From: Coptis chinensis
Taxonomy: Eukaryota; Streptophyta; Magnoliopsida; Ranunculales; Ranunculaceae
NCBI GenBank assembly: GCA_015680905.1
Contig: CM027385.1
Span: 77,831,501-77,895,500, forward strand
Direction of reading: 5' to 3'
DNA: 64,000 bases
Shown: one piece after another, positions 32,937-46,648 of the stretch
How the letters are laid out: each line of letters opens with the position of its first letter
How positions within the stretch are numbered: the first letter of the stretch is position 1
Notes under the pieces: generated by a model
Seen by the model: only the letters and a program-made list of their open reading frames with translations
Database searches by the model: none
Told to the model about the DNA's origin: nothing
Program-made: the position numbers and the translations under genes

Positions 32937-34435
32937 TGATAACTGTAAAAATAATAGTTTACCTACGAAATGAACGATAAAACTCAAAACGTAAGTAAAA
33001 CTAAACGAGATTACGTGCCTAGTTTATCAAAGATTGTTCTACTCTCTATCTATTGAACAGATATAGTGGAGTAGGAAGTTCGTTCCACTCCTAGTTCTTT
33101 CACATGTAATGTTCTCTAAGTATAAATAATCTTAACTAAAGTCTAATGAGAGATTTACGAATTATAAACTACGATGCAACTACCCACAAGATACGACTAA
33201 TTAACTACGGAATGCTGCGTTGATTCTATGATAAGGAATTAGGGGGGGTTGATTCCACCTTAACTCAACTTAACTTACTAACGACGAATCGTCGTAATCC
33301 GAATTGAACTGCTACGCAGAACAATTGGTTTTTTCTAATCCCTAATTACACATGGCACTTCTACCAATTCATAACTAGCATGTGAACGATTAAACCCATT
33401 CTCATGGTGAATTAATCGTTTCTAGAGTGGAATAGGAATTACGACGACTCTACGATAATCGGAATCAAGCTTTCATCAAGGCTTCTCAACCCCCTCTAAT
33501 GGAGGTTTAGCCGAGAATCATTCCGCAATCATTTCCATATGAATCTAAACTAAACATAATATCAAGATTCCAACTTTACTAATTTAACAAACAATAATTG
33601 AAATCTAATTAATAATTAAGAAGTGATATCAACAAGAATTTAAACTAGATCTATAAATGAAATGACAAAATAAAAACGAATTGAATAATAATAAACTATT
33701 TTATTAATCTAATCAAATGAATAACAATATTTTAAAGGTTTAATCTAAAACAAGGAATGAAATGAAACTAAACTTAATTAAAAACCATTAAAACTAGATC
33801 TAGAAGCTATTCTAATGGCTACCCTAGCTACCATTACAAGGAACTAGTTTTCTAAATATAACTAGATAATTTAAGAACTAAGCTTTTCTTTGCTTTTATA
33901 TGTTTCAGATCCAAAATCGTGCATGGGCTTAGAGCCATGTTTTGGGCCAGAGAATTAGGCCCAAAACCAAATTCTTTCAGTCCAAAAAGGCCTCTTCAGC
34001 TGGAGTTGGCTTTGACAAACTTTTCGTCAACTTCTACTCCTCTGATTGGGTCAAGGCTTAGACCATTGGAAAGCTCTTTCTGAGCCGGTCGTTTTGAAGT
34101 AAGGTAGGCCCAATTCCGAGGTCTGAGTCAAAAGATATGGTCTTGAAGTTCTCACTGACTTTGTGATCAACGCCCGCGTGGACTTTGACTTTTCATCTTT
34201 TGACCGGGCTTTACAAAGGCTTTGTCTTCTTGAATCTTGACCTTTAATCATAGAACTCCTTAGAAACCAACCATTGCTCCTTTATATCATCAAAGTGGCA
34301 CATTTCTGCACATAATTGACTTTGAAGCCCTAACGATAAAACACGAATCGATATTAACTCTTAATTATTACTCACATAATTAGTCTAAAAGTATGATTAT
34401 TAAGGGGTTAAAACTACAGTTTTGGGCTCTTATCA
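32937..34435 (-). repeat. Element 2 left (3') LTR
   Basis: 1499 bp, nearly identical to the right copy, so the insertion is recent. It ends TTATCA. Confidence 0.94.
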
Positions 34436-36252
34436 AACCACCCCCCCAAACAGCATTTTGCTTGTCCTCAAACAAATATGAGAAATTAGAATAAGTGACC
34501 AAAATGGAGTTCTAACTACTCGTTTACTGAGTCGCGATTGATTGACCATATCTGACAAGGCCTTAAACCACTAAGAATTCCCTAGTGGACGAGTTATAGC
34601 CTCGTGGGAGTTTTCCAAAAGGTACTCACAAACTTCATCTATAATTTAGAACGACTAAGAAATAAAACTATTGTTTCCTTATTCATGCTTTAAATTAACT
34701 ATACATCTCACTAGCAATGCATATAGAATAATCAAGTCGAAACCTAAGCTACTATATGCATAATAATCAATCATCTACAATAAACATATATACAATGAGT
34801 AATACTATGAAATGCAGTAACAGGTTCGTTTATGAAAACTCGGAATATCGACCTTAAGTAGGTTCTCACATATAAGTCAAGATACAAACACTCTGATTTT
34901 CCCGGCCAAGTTTACATTTACTCCGGTTGTCGCACACACTTTACCTTATAATCTCAATGACACACAAGGAAGCCGGAGTCGATCAACACATCTGCCACTT
35001 ACTATCACACTAACATATTCCCAATTGAGCTAGAGGTCTTTATTATGTGTTGTGGGGATTAGGAGATGGTTTAAGGAGGAAGGGAATGGATATTCAAAAA
35101 GGACAAGTCTGAGATAATAGAGTCTTCATATTATGTAACTAGAGAAAACCTTGTTATTTACTTTTGCTTCTACACTTTGTTTCCATCCTTAGCCATATTT
35201 TTCTTTTTCTTTTCTTTGGCTTTTGCCTCCTTTTATTCTATTTTTTTTTTGAGTTTTTCTTTTATTTCTATTTTTATTTTTCTTTTCTTTGGATGAAACT
35301 TCTTTTCTTTATTTGAAGCAACTAACTAATTTTTGTTTACACAGGTTTTTCTCTTCTTCTTTCTTCACTCATTCTATTCTCAGACTTATTCTAGATTGGG
35401 TAAGTTGAATTTTTTATTTTGTTTTGTTTTTGTAACAGGGTAAAGGAATTGTGGTTTATGGAAGGCTAAAGAAAGGCTCGGGGCTTACTAGCGGAAAATA
35501 ATTCATAGGTTTGAATTTCTGGCTATATCGATCCAAAGAGGGCCTAAATTCTCGCTTAGGATATGACATAGTGATCAAGCAAGTGGGCGTGTGATTTCTC
35601 TATCCGGATTTTACTTCTCCCTTGTGTCATTTCTCAAATGTTTTAGCTCATATAAGGCTTTTAGGCTATATTCTCACAGGATTTGTAGAATAAGTACTCT
35701 AGCCTAGATTTGAAAACTTATCGCTAACAATCATAGATACTCATGTAATATATTTATAGATAGATGCAAAGATTATTACCTACATATTAACCTAAGTTTC
35801 TAACAATTATTCTAATGCAACACTACATGAGACTTCTAGATTATTAAGAGCATAGAGAAAGAACAATATCGATATTCCTAAGTGTATAGCATAAACTTTT
35901 TTTATTTATATTTTTGATTTTTTTTTTGAAATTTTACTAGAAAACAAGTGCATATTATACATATCTATATCCTAACAGATGCCTTAATTACACGTGTTTC
36001 TATGCCCACCCCCAAATAAGAAATATGCTTTGTCTTCAAAACATTTAAATAAATAGGGTAGGAAAAATACCATGGAAACGCGTGAAATTCTGGAACATCT
36101 GCAAAACAAGGTTAGAACATACTAATATAGGAAATAAAATAAACTGACGCAACTCTATAAGAGTTCCACCCATTATGGGGTTAATAGAATAAAATTGCTT
36201 GGGACATAAGCAGACACTAACTGGAATTAAAAACTCACCTTATCTCCCACTT
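34436..36252 (-). other. Element 2 internal region, 3' part
   Basis: Non-coding, aligning with 25040-26616 and then 27144 onward in element 1. No gene seen. Confidence 0.6.
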
Positions 36253-36945
36253 TTATTCTTCATCCTCCTCATCCTTTTCTTCTATAAAGAAGTAAGGTTC
36301 CTTCGCGTCCTGCCATGCCATGATAATTTGCCAGGCTTCCCGCCATTTATCATCTATTATTGCTAACCTATTAAACGCCACTTGGTATGACGGGTGTAGG
36401 GTGCAACCCGGATGAGGTTGTATCCTTCACCCTTGCCAAGTCATTGCACGTAAAGATCGAATAATACTATTGGTGGGTCGCATATTAATCGAATCGTAAT
36501 CCAATCCGTGAAACAAAAAGCGGGGAAAGAAACATAGCATAATACGGGAAATTAGAACAGGCATAAGAAGGTACTTATGTCTCATGCTATGGGCTCGAGC
36601 TAAACTAGACATCAAGGTTCTGGGAAGGTTATGGCACATACGTCCCGTGGCTAAAGCAAGGAAGACGCTGCAAGTGGCATCATTCACAGAAGAAAAATGC
36701 CATTCCCCTAAAATGTTTAGCATGATCTAAAACATAACAGTTCCTATGTTCATGGACAGGCTACCAAAGGCGACGTTATATTCCCCTTGGTCCTCGATAC
36801 AGAAAATGCCTGCCCTATACGACTCATGCAAAAACTCATAAGTGTAAACATGCATATTATCTACCCAATAGCACCATGGGTCTTGTATTTCAGCGGGAAT
36901 AGCAAGTCCTAGAACAAATGCTAGCAAGAACCTGGTAATTTCCAT
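36253..36945 (-). pseudogene. Unassigned ~230-codon ORF of element 2
   Basis: One minus-strand frame from ATG 36945 to TAA 36253-36255 with only two internal stops (a TAG at 36727 and a TGA at 36427). It begins MEITRFLLAFVLGLAIPAEI, continues MHVYTYEFLHESYRAGIFCI, PRTLMSSLARAHSMRHKYLL and MRPTNSIIRSLRAM, and ends with an acidic tail FFIEEKDEEDEE. I do not recognise a known domain. The position, between gag and the 3' LTR in the sense orientation, is where pol or an env-like/extra ORF would be. Element 1 lacks it. It could be an extra retroelement ORF or a captured gene piece. Confidence 0.55.
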
Positions 36946-38834
36946 GGGACTTGTTCTCCATCCGGTCTCTCAAAGAAAATGCAATTATCATAAAAATAAG
37001 ATGCAAGTGCTAGAGAATAAAGTTCATCAGGTCTTACCATAAGCGGTTCTCGACCTTATGATGTGATCACCTCACAAACCAAGCACCATAAGTAGTGCTT
37101 TGGAACAAATCTTCGAAAGATCGTTCGGTATTATTGTAGGAGATGTCATCTCAAAAACGACCCTCTGGAACAACCGCGAATCGATCCAGAACAACCCGCA
37201 GAAAACCGGAAATTTATGGTCTATGTAGGTCGTAGCGGAGTCGCTCGGGTGCTTTTTTTTTGATGTTGTTTTTGGTAAGAGTTTTCATTTGGTAAGGCTT
37301 CCATCAAGCAGCCGAGGTGCTGATTTGTGAAAATGGTGAAGAACAACGGGAAACATGGGAGTGAAAGGTGAGAGATGGAAGTTAGGTGTAGTGTGGGTTG
37401 TGAGTGTAGAATGAATGAAGTTTTTATAGGTTTTAAGTTGCTAAAACGAATCGGGAAGTTGCCAAAAAGCTTTTACGGCAATTTCCGGAAATACTAAAAT
37501 TTTCAAACCCGAAATGGAAACAACTCATATTCTTGATTCTAAAACAACCCTAGTATCTTTTAGGTTGAATTTAGGATAAAACTACCTAACTTATCGAGAT
37601 TTCTTCCTAACCAATATTTATTCATAGATATGCCCAGATCAGTAATATTCTCACCCTAACTCCGAAATAACTTCTAAAAATGAGGGTCATATAAAAATCA
37701 TGCTGGAATAGATAATACTACCCCCAAATAATTTGGGAAGGTGGGATCAATATTAAATAACCACGCACAATGAAAATAACCGCATTATATTAAATTTTTC
37801 ATTCAAAGTACATTTCACTACAAAATTCAAATTACCGAATTAAAACTTACATTAAAATAACTAACAATAATAAAACTACAAATAAAAATCATCAAGCTAT
37901 ACTATCCCTAAACACGCCGGTCTCGGGTAGCGGAGGGCACACGCCAAGAGATGGCTCCCCGAGCTCCCATGGGCCAGCACCATTCGCCTCTTTACGACGA
38001 CGCGTCGTGTGCCTCGATGATGTATCCTCGGAAGGAGAATCCCCGTGAGGTGGAAAGCATGCAAGCATATCGGGCTCGAACTCGCTATTCGATTCCAGCC
38101 TTAGCCCTCATCCGTTCCCACCGCCATCCTCTCCATTTTACCGGGTAATCAATCTCGGTTATGGTGCATAGTAGCCTGTCGAGTCCGTAGGTCTTCGCAG
38201 ATAGTATTGAGTGAATGCATGCCACGCGATGAATCCGCGACCATGCGTTACGCATCGACCAACACCTCTCCAAGGTATCAACATCAAAACATGTCAAGTC
38301 CTCCTCATCCTCCGAGAAATCATTCTAATTTCCGGCGTCCTCCTCGTTACGACTACCCTATCCTCGGGCAACCTCCAAACTTGTTAGATACACTCCTTAT
38401 AAATCCAAGGATTTCGTAGGGTGAGGCAAATCCTCGAGGCGTCGGAGTCGCTCTCAACTTCAAAGATGATCTTGGTTATCAAAATAGGGAGAGGTGCAAT
38501 AGACTTCCCCACTCCCCTAATCATGTTAAGCAAAAACTCCAAGATCTGAGAACTCATACTTCGCTCCCGGAGTATCCATAGAATGTGAAGGCGGTTCAAA
38601 CCGATGTCACTAACCTTCTCCTTCCTATGACATTCCTACCAATCCATCGAGCTGCGGCCGGTGGTTGGTTTCGAGGGATGCACGCGAACACAATCGAAGC
38701 TCACATTGTAGTTCCGCCCGTAATGATTCGTGTGCATCAAAGCCTCCTACCCCAATATATTGGGACTCCCCGTAACATGAAAAACGGGTAACAAATTAAA
38801 ATTATTTGGGGGGATTCGAAATCCCCAATCGGTC
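36946..38834 (-). other. Element 2 internal region between the unassigned ORF and gag
   Basis: The minus strand has a short frame MVRPDELYSLALASYFYDNC just upstream of the unassigned ORF, possibly its true N-terminus in another frame. The GC-rich stretch 37910-38790 lies where the rest of gag and the protease should be, but no frame persists. Plus-strand frames here look like shadows. Confidence 0.4.
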
Positions 38835-39041
38835 CTACAAGAACGATGCAAGATTTGGGGCTATCGCCGAGGCTTTATAAAAGTCCGAGAGAGGAGTCTC
38901 TCCTTCGTCGGGCATTGTGTCAGGTAGAGTATGTGGAATAGTAGCTAGAGGTGCAATGAGTGGTATACTAGATAGGCGTGCTTGTTGACGTTGCCGTGTA
39001 ATTACGTTAGGTGTTTTTGTTCGACCGGACCTTAATCTCAT
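38835..39041 (-). pseudogene. Gag N-terminus of element 2
   Basis: MRLRSGRTKTPNVITRQRQQ is the basic 'RLRSG' start common in Athila/Tat gag. It is followed by TMPDEGETPLSDFYKA, matching element 1 at about 30200. A stop follows after 68 codons. Confidence 0.7.
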
Positions 39042-39590
39042 ACAAGGTTAAGACCAAACTTAACTAAACAAGACAACCTCCAAACAATCGATATTCTAGT
39101 ATAATTAAACCTCTAAAACGAGAAGATGTGAGGTATGGAAGAAAGGAATACCTGATTAGTCCCTTGCTTCGCTTATGAATAGCGTCTTGTTTCTGGCGTG
39201 TTTCGATGTATATAACAAGTTAGAACACTGAAAAACTTGAAAAATCGAAGTTCAAACAAACCCGTGGAAATCCGGCAAAAATCGGTTGAAGCGAGTGCGC
39301 CACTTTGGGCCAGTGCTTCGCCAGTAAACTTCGAGTTATAGTGTTTTGAGGGTGGTGCTCTGTTTGAAGCGCGTGGTCGCTCAACTTCGATAACTTTAGC
39401 GCAGTCGCGCTCCTTTGAATTGCGCGGTGCGCACCTCCGCTGCAATTTTTATGAGGAAGTTTAATCTTGAAAAAAGACAAAACCGCGGTTAGAATCGAAC
39501 AAGGGTGGGTGGGTGGAATGAGACTTTAAGAAGAGTACTTATACTACGAAAACAATGTGAAAGTGAAACTAAGACGGAAGCGGCGCCATT

Positions 39591-40881
39591 TGATAAACGT
39601 AAAAATAATAGTTTACCTACGAAATGAACGATAAAACTCAAAATGTAAGTAAAACTAAACGAGATTATGTGCCTAGTTTATCAAAGATTGTTCTACTCTC
39701 TATCTATTGAACAAATATAGTGGAGTAGGAAGTTCGTTCCACTCCTAGTTCTTTCACATGTAATGTTCTCTAAGTATAAATAATCTTAACTAAAGTCTAA
39801 TGAGAGATTTACGAATTATAAACTACGATGCAACTACCCACAAGATACGACTAATTAACTATGGAATGCTGCGTTGATTCTATGATAATGAATTAGGGGG
39901 GGTTGATTCCACCTTAACTCAACTTAACTTACTAACGACGAATCGTCGTAATCCGAATTGAACTGCTACGCAGAACAATTGGTTTTTCCTAATCCCTAAT
40001 TACACATGGCACTTCTACCAATTCATAACTAGCATGTGAACGATTAAACCCATTCTCATGGTGAATTAATCGTTTCTAGAGTGGAATAGGAATTACGACG
40101 ACTCTACGATAATCGGAATCAAGCTTTCATCAAGGCTTCTCAACCCCCTCTAATGGAGGTTTAGCCGAGAATCATTCCACAATCATTTCCATATGAATCT
40201 AAACTAAACATAATATCAAGATTCCAACTTTACTAATTTAACAAACAATAATTGAAATCTAATTAATAATTAAGAAGTGATATCAACAAGAATTTAAACT
40301 AGATCTATAAATGAAATGACAAAACAAAAACGAATTGAATAATAATAAACTATTTTATTAATCTAATCAAATGAATAACAATATTTTAAAGGTTTAATCT
40401 AAAACAAGGAATGAAATGAAACTAAACTTAATTAAAAACCATTAAAACTAGATCTAGGAGTTATTCTAATGGCTACCCTAGCTACCATTACAAGGAACTA
40501 GTTTTCTAAATATAACTAGATAATTTAAGAACTAAACTTTTCTTTGTTTTTATATGTTTCATATCCAAAATCGTGCATGGGCTTGGAGCCATGTTTTGGG
40601 CCAGAGAATCAGGCCCAAAACCAAATTCTTTCAGTCCAAAAAGGCCTCCTCAGCTAGAGTTGGCTTTGACAAACTTTTCGTCCATTTTACTCCTCTGATT
40701 GGGTTAAGGCTTAGACCATTGGAAAGCTCTTTCCGAGGCGGTCGTTTTGACGTAAGGTAGGCCCAATTCCGAGGTCTGAGTCCAAAGATATGGTCTTCTG
40801 AAGTTCTGCTGACTTTGTGCACTATTTCTGCCCGCGTGGACTTTGACTTTTCATCTTTTGACCGGGCTTTACAAAGGCTTT
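39591..40881 (-). repeat. Element 2 right (5') LTR, first part
   Basis: Matches 32937-34225 almost base for base and stops at GCTTT (40877-40881), where element 3 entered. Confidence 0.93.
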
Positions 40882-41357
40882 TGTTTCGACCCCCACCTAC
40901 GTGGCAAACGTTCATCAGTAGGGGTCTCTATTTTATTCATTTAATCAACAGGGCTAAAGCCCAATTCGCAATATCATGGATTAATGTACAGGCCCATTAA
41001 CTCATGTGTCTAAGGTTGAACCTTAACCACATGGCTTGCCACTAATGTACATTGATTTATGTCCATATTCATTTCTTATCAAAGAGATAATTATCAGATG
41101 AGAGTTATAGTCTATCATAATTACTCAAGCTACAAGATTACTTGAGCTACAAGGACTCTCTACTCTACCTCTATAAATACCAAACTATTTTTCATAAGGA
41201 ACTACGTGGAAACTTAATCCCTAGAGAATAGATCTTGGGTACGTAGGCAGCCATTATTTGGTTCAGTTTCATCTTCCCCAACATCAAATTCCTCTGTTTC
41301 TTAGTGTGTTTTTTTACCATTGCTCTCGTTGTGTTGAAGCGGTTCTTGCGAGAAACA
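40882..41357 (+). repeat. Element 3 5' LTR
   Basis: 476 bp, TGTTTCGACC...GAAACA. TATAAATA at about 41172 is a likely TATA box. Confidence 0.94.
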
Positions 41358-41415
41358 TAATTAATTGCCGTCTGTCTGAGGAACTTAGAATTCATTATCA
41401 CGTGAAACAATCAAG

Positions 41416-43115
41416 ATGGTAAGCACAAGAAGCAGACCAAATAGTCAACATATTCCTCCTGCTAATAATAATCATAACCCTCGAAATTCAAATCGGCCAA
41501 TGCAAGAACCGTTGAACAATCAAGTTGCTCCTAGTGGTAGGATCAATTCAACATCCAATGCGTATGCGGAACCGCCACCGCCACCCCATCGCGAAAAGGC
41601 GATACAACCACGGCACCAACCCTAACAGTCTTGCAACAAGAAAACCGACAAGTTAGTAATCCTCCATGCGGTCCGCTGTCTGTCTATGTCGATCCTTCAT
41701 TGACATGGATATGGGCGTGGACATTACTCTCACACAACTAACGGAAAAGGTGATAGTAACGGCCAATCCACCCCTAATACGGTTGAGCATGAGTTCACGA
41801 CGAGTCAAAAATTTAAATAAGAACTTGAGAAGGAAGGCGGCAAAGAGGCAAAGGCGGTGGATGATGCTTTGCAAATTAAACAACATCAAAGGGCGACTCT
41901 GAAGGGGCCTTGAGGCCATTCCAGGTGTATGGGACCGTCTTGAAGAACCACTTCATCGTCCTCGAAGAACGTGTTATTTCTCAAACACAATCAACCAATT
42001 ACGCGCTCAAGAGTAATGACCCTATTACCCGTACTTATGGGGAGAATCGGATTGGCGGGGATAACTACTACCCTAGACATGTCCGATCTCAAAGGGAAGA
42101 TTTAGCTCACGAGAAGCAATTTCGGGGAAGACCGCCATCCGAGATATGTCCGACATGACGGGAAGGTGGGCATCCCGCACAAAAGCAACAAAACATGGAG
42201 AAGTGGTATAATTATTCCGACCACCCCCGGCCAAGAGTGACTACCCGCCTAGACGGTACGGGTTATAGGGATAGACAAAGACAATCACCGGTCGGAGTTG
42301 ATCGTCGCGTCCGCCAAAGATCTCTAACTCCAATAAGAGATAATGGAAGGTATCCTTCTCCACATGGGCACGACCGGCGTCCAGTTATTCGAGCCAATAC
42401 TTTAACTCTAACGAACAACGGTGAAAGAGTTTATTGCAAAAGAACTTAACGATAGAGAGTCAAGGGATGTAAGAATGAAAAACTTGGCGATCCAATGATG
42501 ATAAAGTGCTTGCTAAGTTTTAAGCTCGACATTCAAGAAGCTTACCACCATCCCGACTTCAAACAACCCGATTTTGAACTTTATGATGAGTCGGAAGGAG
42601 ATCCTGGCTTGCATGTTCTATCGTTCAAAAATAAGTTGGTGTTATGGGGTGGAGATGACCCGCTCATATGTAAGCTCTTTCCATCAACTCTAAAGGGAGA
42701 AGCATTACGCTGGCTTAGTGACTTGCCTTCAAGATCAATTCACCAATTCAATGAACTAGAAAATTAGTTTGTTAATCGTTTCCGCCACAATTGCAAGACG
42801 CCAAAGGATGTCGACTCACTTTTGAACATCAAGCAACAATGTGACGAAAAGTTACGTACTTTTGTTACTAGGTTCCGAAAGGCAGCAGTAGATGTTCCAG
42901 AAGTTTCTGATGGGATGCTTCTTTTCACCTTTAAAGAAGCATTATATTATGAAAGAGGCAGAAGTTCGAACTTCATTGTAAGAGATTTTTACCACTCTCT
43001 AATTAAAGATGTCCCTAAAACTCGGTACGATCTGTATGTTAGGGCTGAACAACACATCTGTATCGAGGAGAACCTATCGGCGAAAAGACAAAGAGACAAA
43101 GATATTCTGAGATAA
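41416..43115 (+). pseudogene. Element 3 gag
   Basis: The ATG at 41416 starts MVSTRSRPNSQHIPPANNNH, the usual MVxTRS opening of Tat gag. After several frame breaks the core gag fold is readable at 42495-43115: FKLDIQEAYHHPDFKQPDFE (partly diverged), CKLFPSTLKGEALRWLSDLP, then FNELENxFVNRFRHN and IKQQCDEKLRTFVTRFRKAA. A TAG interrupts at about 42766. No CCHC knuckle was found. Confidence 0.85.
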
Positions 43116-43289
43116 AGATTTTTCCTCGATGACAAAAATTCTAAGCCGAAGCAAGGACAATCAGATCAACAGCATAACGATGGAAAGAATGACAATCAGA
43201 AGCAAGTTAGTTTCAATCGTGATGGAAAGACTCTACCTGAGCTAAAACTGACCCCGCTCAATGCCAAGTACTCTGTTATATATGAGAAG

Positions 43290-44367
43290 TTGAAAAGTGG
43301 GAATCTTCTTTCCCCGCCTTATCCACTTTCAGAAGATACCAAAGGGACAAGGGACAAAGCCTTGCGGTGTAAATTCCATAATGACTATGGCCATGAGAAT
43401 GACGAACTTTGTCGCTCTCTCTCCTGGTCGGATTCAGAAATTAGTGGAGAAAGGACTTTTAAACGAATATCTTACTAAAGACTCTCAACAGGCAGTTGCT
43501 GCAACTTATGAGCATGTCATTAATGTTTCTCATTCTCATGTTGAGTCTCTTTCCAAAAGTCAGAGTAAGAATCAAAAGCGTTTGAAAGTTAGTTATGTTG
43601 GTGAGTTTAACCGTATCAACAAAGTCGATTTTGTCAAAGGAATCCAGACTGAGACTTCTGAAGAAGAGCCCCTCCGATTCACTGATGATGATCTCCTTGG
43701 TGTATATCACCCTCACTATGACGCAATTATAATTTCTGTGTCTATAGGTGCTTCTCGTGTTCAACGGGTAATGATCGACACAGGGGCCACCTCCAGCGTC
43801 ATTTTCAATGGATGTTATTCTCAGATGCAACTTTGTGAGGGTATGATCATCGCAGAAGACAATCATATCATCGGTTTTGATGGGACAACATCTTCAGCGT
43901 GGTTGGAAGAATTACCTTACCAATCAAATTAATGAACAAAGAAGTTGAGCTTGATTTCTTATTAATGGACTATCGATCCCACTATAACGCAATTTTGGGC
44001 AGAGATTGGATACATTCCATGGGGGCTGTAGTTTCCACATTTCATCAGTGTGTCAAGTTCCCATTCTCTGGGCATATTTGCAAGGTTCATAGTGACCAGG
44101 TATCTGCCCATGCCTGTCATGACAAAGCAATGGATGACTATAAAAAATCTGAAGTTCGAGGTAATACGATCTTTGCAAGTGCCACTGCCAAGATTCATTA
44201 CTTGCGGCGTGCCCTCCATCTATAATATTGAGGCTCATGTGCAAGGGCCGCCTATAGTGGATCGACTTTTGGAAGTGCAAGTAGGAGATTCAGTAGAAGA
44301 AACCACTTTTATTTCCACTGAACTTTCGAGCGTAGAAAAAAAAGAGTTGGTTTCCTTTTCACAATGA
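43290..44367 (+). pseudogene. Element 3 protease region
   Basis: In the frame 43297-43932, RVQRVMIDTGATSSVIFNG contains the retropepsin DTGA active site. The continuation in another frame (43899-44225) gives ELDFLLMDYRSHYNAILGRD-WIHSMGAVVSTFHQCVKFP, the C-terminal half of the enzyme. One frameshift separates the halves. Confidence 0.88.
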
Positions 44368-44379
44368 AATAAGTGTATC

Positions 44380-45520
44380 TTAAGCAGCAAATTGAGAAAT
44401 GCGGGGAATAGACCCTACATTTGCTGTCATAAACTTGACATTGATCCAATTTTCAGGCTAGTTCGCCAAAAACCAAGAAGAATGGCACCTGATCGGAAGC
44501 TCAAAGTTAAAGAGGAGATTGATAAGCTACTTGCGGTTAACTTTATCCGATGAGTTACTTACCCAAAATGGCTTGCTAATGTCGTCGCAGTGCCAAAAAA
44601 GAACGGACAAATCAGAATTTGTATTGACTTTACAAACCTTAACGAAGCTTGTCCGATTCATCCGTATCCATTGCCACGAATTTCCGAACTAGTGGATGCC
44701 ACTTCGGGATTCCAACACCTATCTTTCATGGATGCTTCTTCAGGGTACTACCAGATCTCTTTGAATGTGGATAACCAAGAGTTTACTGCCTTCATTACCG
44801 ACCAAGGCATTTTTGCTACTTTGTTATGCCTTTTGGTCTGAAAAATGCGGTCTGACCTACCAAAAGCTTGTCAATGCAATTTTTTCCGATCTGCTGGGGA
44901 TAATAATGGAGGCTTATATCGATGATATAGTCGTTAAATCGAAGCTTACTGGTGATCATCTTTCCGATCTTCAACGTGTTTTTGATAGGCTTAACAAGTA
45001 TAACATGAGACTCAATCCCGCCAAATGTTCTTTTGGCCTCTCTTATGGAAAATTTCTGGGATACCTCATGACTCGTAGAGGTATTGAGGCTAATCTTGAT
45101 CAGATACGTGCCGTTATTGATATGCCATCACCAAAAAATAAGAAGAAAATTCAACGGCTTACTGGTCGTCTTGCCGCTCTTCATAGGTTTATTTCTAAAT
45201 ATTCCGATCGTTGTCATCCCTTCTTCCAGACTTTAAAGGGGGTGGCAACTTGGAACGTTGATTGTGAGATGGCATTGCAACAACTGAAGAAATACTTGGT
45301 CAGTCCTCCTATATTGACAAGTCCTTCAACGGGTCAACCTATTGGCATATACCTAGCAGCTACAACTCAAGCTGTTAGTGCTGTTCTTTTCGTCAATGAT
45401 GGTAGACCCGTCTTTTTTATCAGTAAGATGTTAACCGGAGTTGAGTCTCGTTATTCAAAGATGGAAAAAATTGCACTTGCATTGGTTCATGCCGCTCGTC
45501 GGTTAAAATAATACTTCCAG
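44380..45520 (+). pseudogene. Element 3 reverse transcriptase and RNase H
   Basis: VPKKNGQIRICIDFTNLNEA and HPYPLPRISELVDATSGFQH, then FMDASSGYYQI with the first catalytic Asp. After a frameshift near 44820 come MEAYIDDIVVKSKL (YIDD in place of the commoner YVDD), NMRLNPAKCSFGLSYGKFLG and ITSPSTG-type thumb sequence. The RNase H start, PIGIYLAATTQAVSAVLFVN and SRYSKMEKIALALVHAARRL, follows to 45511, where a TAA stops the frame. Confidence 0.9.
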
Positions 45521-46430
45521 GGGAGGTTGGTCGAGTTTATCTCGAGTATCCCTTTACGCCAAGGTTTTTCATAATGCACAAGAATCAAAGCGATTAGCGA
45601 ATGGGAAAGTTATCTTAGTGCATATAGCATTATTTTTGAAAGTCGTCTTCTGGCTGAAAAAGGACATGCTCTAGCTTCTTTGATAGCTGATTTTCCGATT
45701 GATGATTCTCCTATTGGCGATTTCTTGTGCCAAGAAGAATCTATGGAAGACGATTCGCCACCCAATAACCGGGGCGGCGAAGACAACTTGCAAACGCACT
45801 TCCTAATCCCATTGACCTATGGATTGTTTACTTTCGGATGGCTCCCATAATAAATCGGGTCCGGAATTGGATCGTTTTCATTAAACCCGGGCGGAGAAAG
45901 ATTGAGAAATCTGTGCGACTTGACTTGGCCGCTTCAAAATAACGGCCAAGTATGAGGCTGTCGTTTGTGCCTTGAGAACGCGAAATCTTTGAAACTGAAA
46001 AGCTCGGTTATACCGCAGTTCGCCTTGTGGCCAATCGGTTTGGCGGGTCTTTTAAAGCAAGATGATGACCGTATGGCGGCTTATCTTGGTTTGATACATA
46101 GCCTTGCTCGACAATTTGATAACATCTCTATCACTCAAAGACCCCGAAATGACATACGTCATGCTGATTCATTGGCTTATCTCTCCACCGCCGTTAGAAG
46201 CGAAGAGTCAAGACACATTACTGTGGAGTTCCAGAAAGAGCCAAGCATTGACTTTACCGAAAAAGAATTGCATGACTTGTATGTACATGAAAGCAATTAC
46301 TTGTTTTGCTTGTACGCAACAGCGAAATACGACCCACGTATAATCGCACCAATCATGACTCGAAAGCGAAAAAGGGAGATGGAAAATTCACAACATGACC
46401 ATACTTTGGATCTTCCATTATAATCTATAG
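45521..46430 (+). pseudogene. Element 3 second (Tat-type) RNase H
   Basis: After frame-shifted sequence, 45965-46423 reads MAAYLGLIHSLARQFDNISI-TQRPRNDIRHADSLAYLST. The HADSLAYL motif is the C-terminal signature of the additional RNase H in Tat elements. Upstream, 45830-46010, matching residues jump between all three frames every few dozen bases, an unusually dense run of one-base changes. Confidence 0.8.
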
Positions 46431-46648
46431 ATCCATTTGTTCCTCCTGAATTCCCTCCCGAAACAGATAGTGAGTTGGTACATGAAGCAGATGATAGTCA
46501 TGAAGTTCCCGATATGATACTATTAGAGCCAGTGATGATCTCCGATGCGCAAGATTGGCGTCTTCCTTATATCCACTACTTGCAAGTTTCTTCACTTCCG
46601 CCAGAACCAAAACTCGCTGAAAGAATCAAACGCGATGCATGAAAGTTT

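Noticed and set aside
37951-38148. Plus-strand proline-rich gene in element 2
   Set aside because: It lies antisense to the worn gag region of the element and has no homology; treated as a shadow frame.
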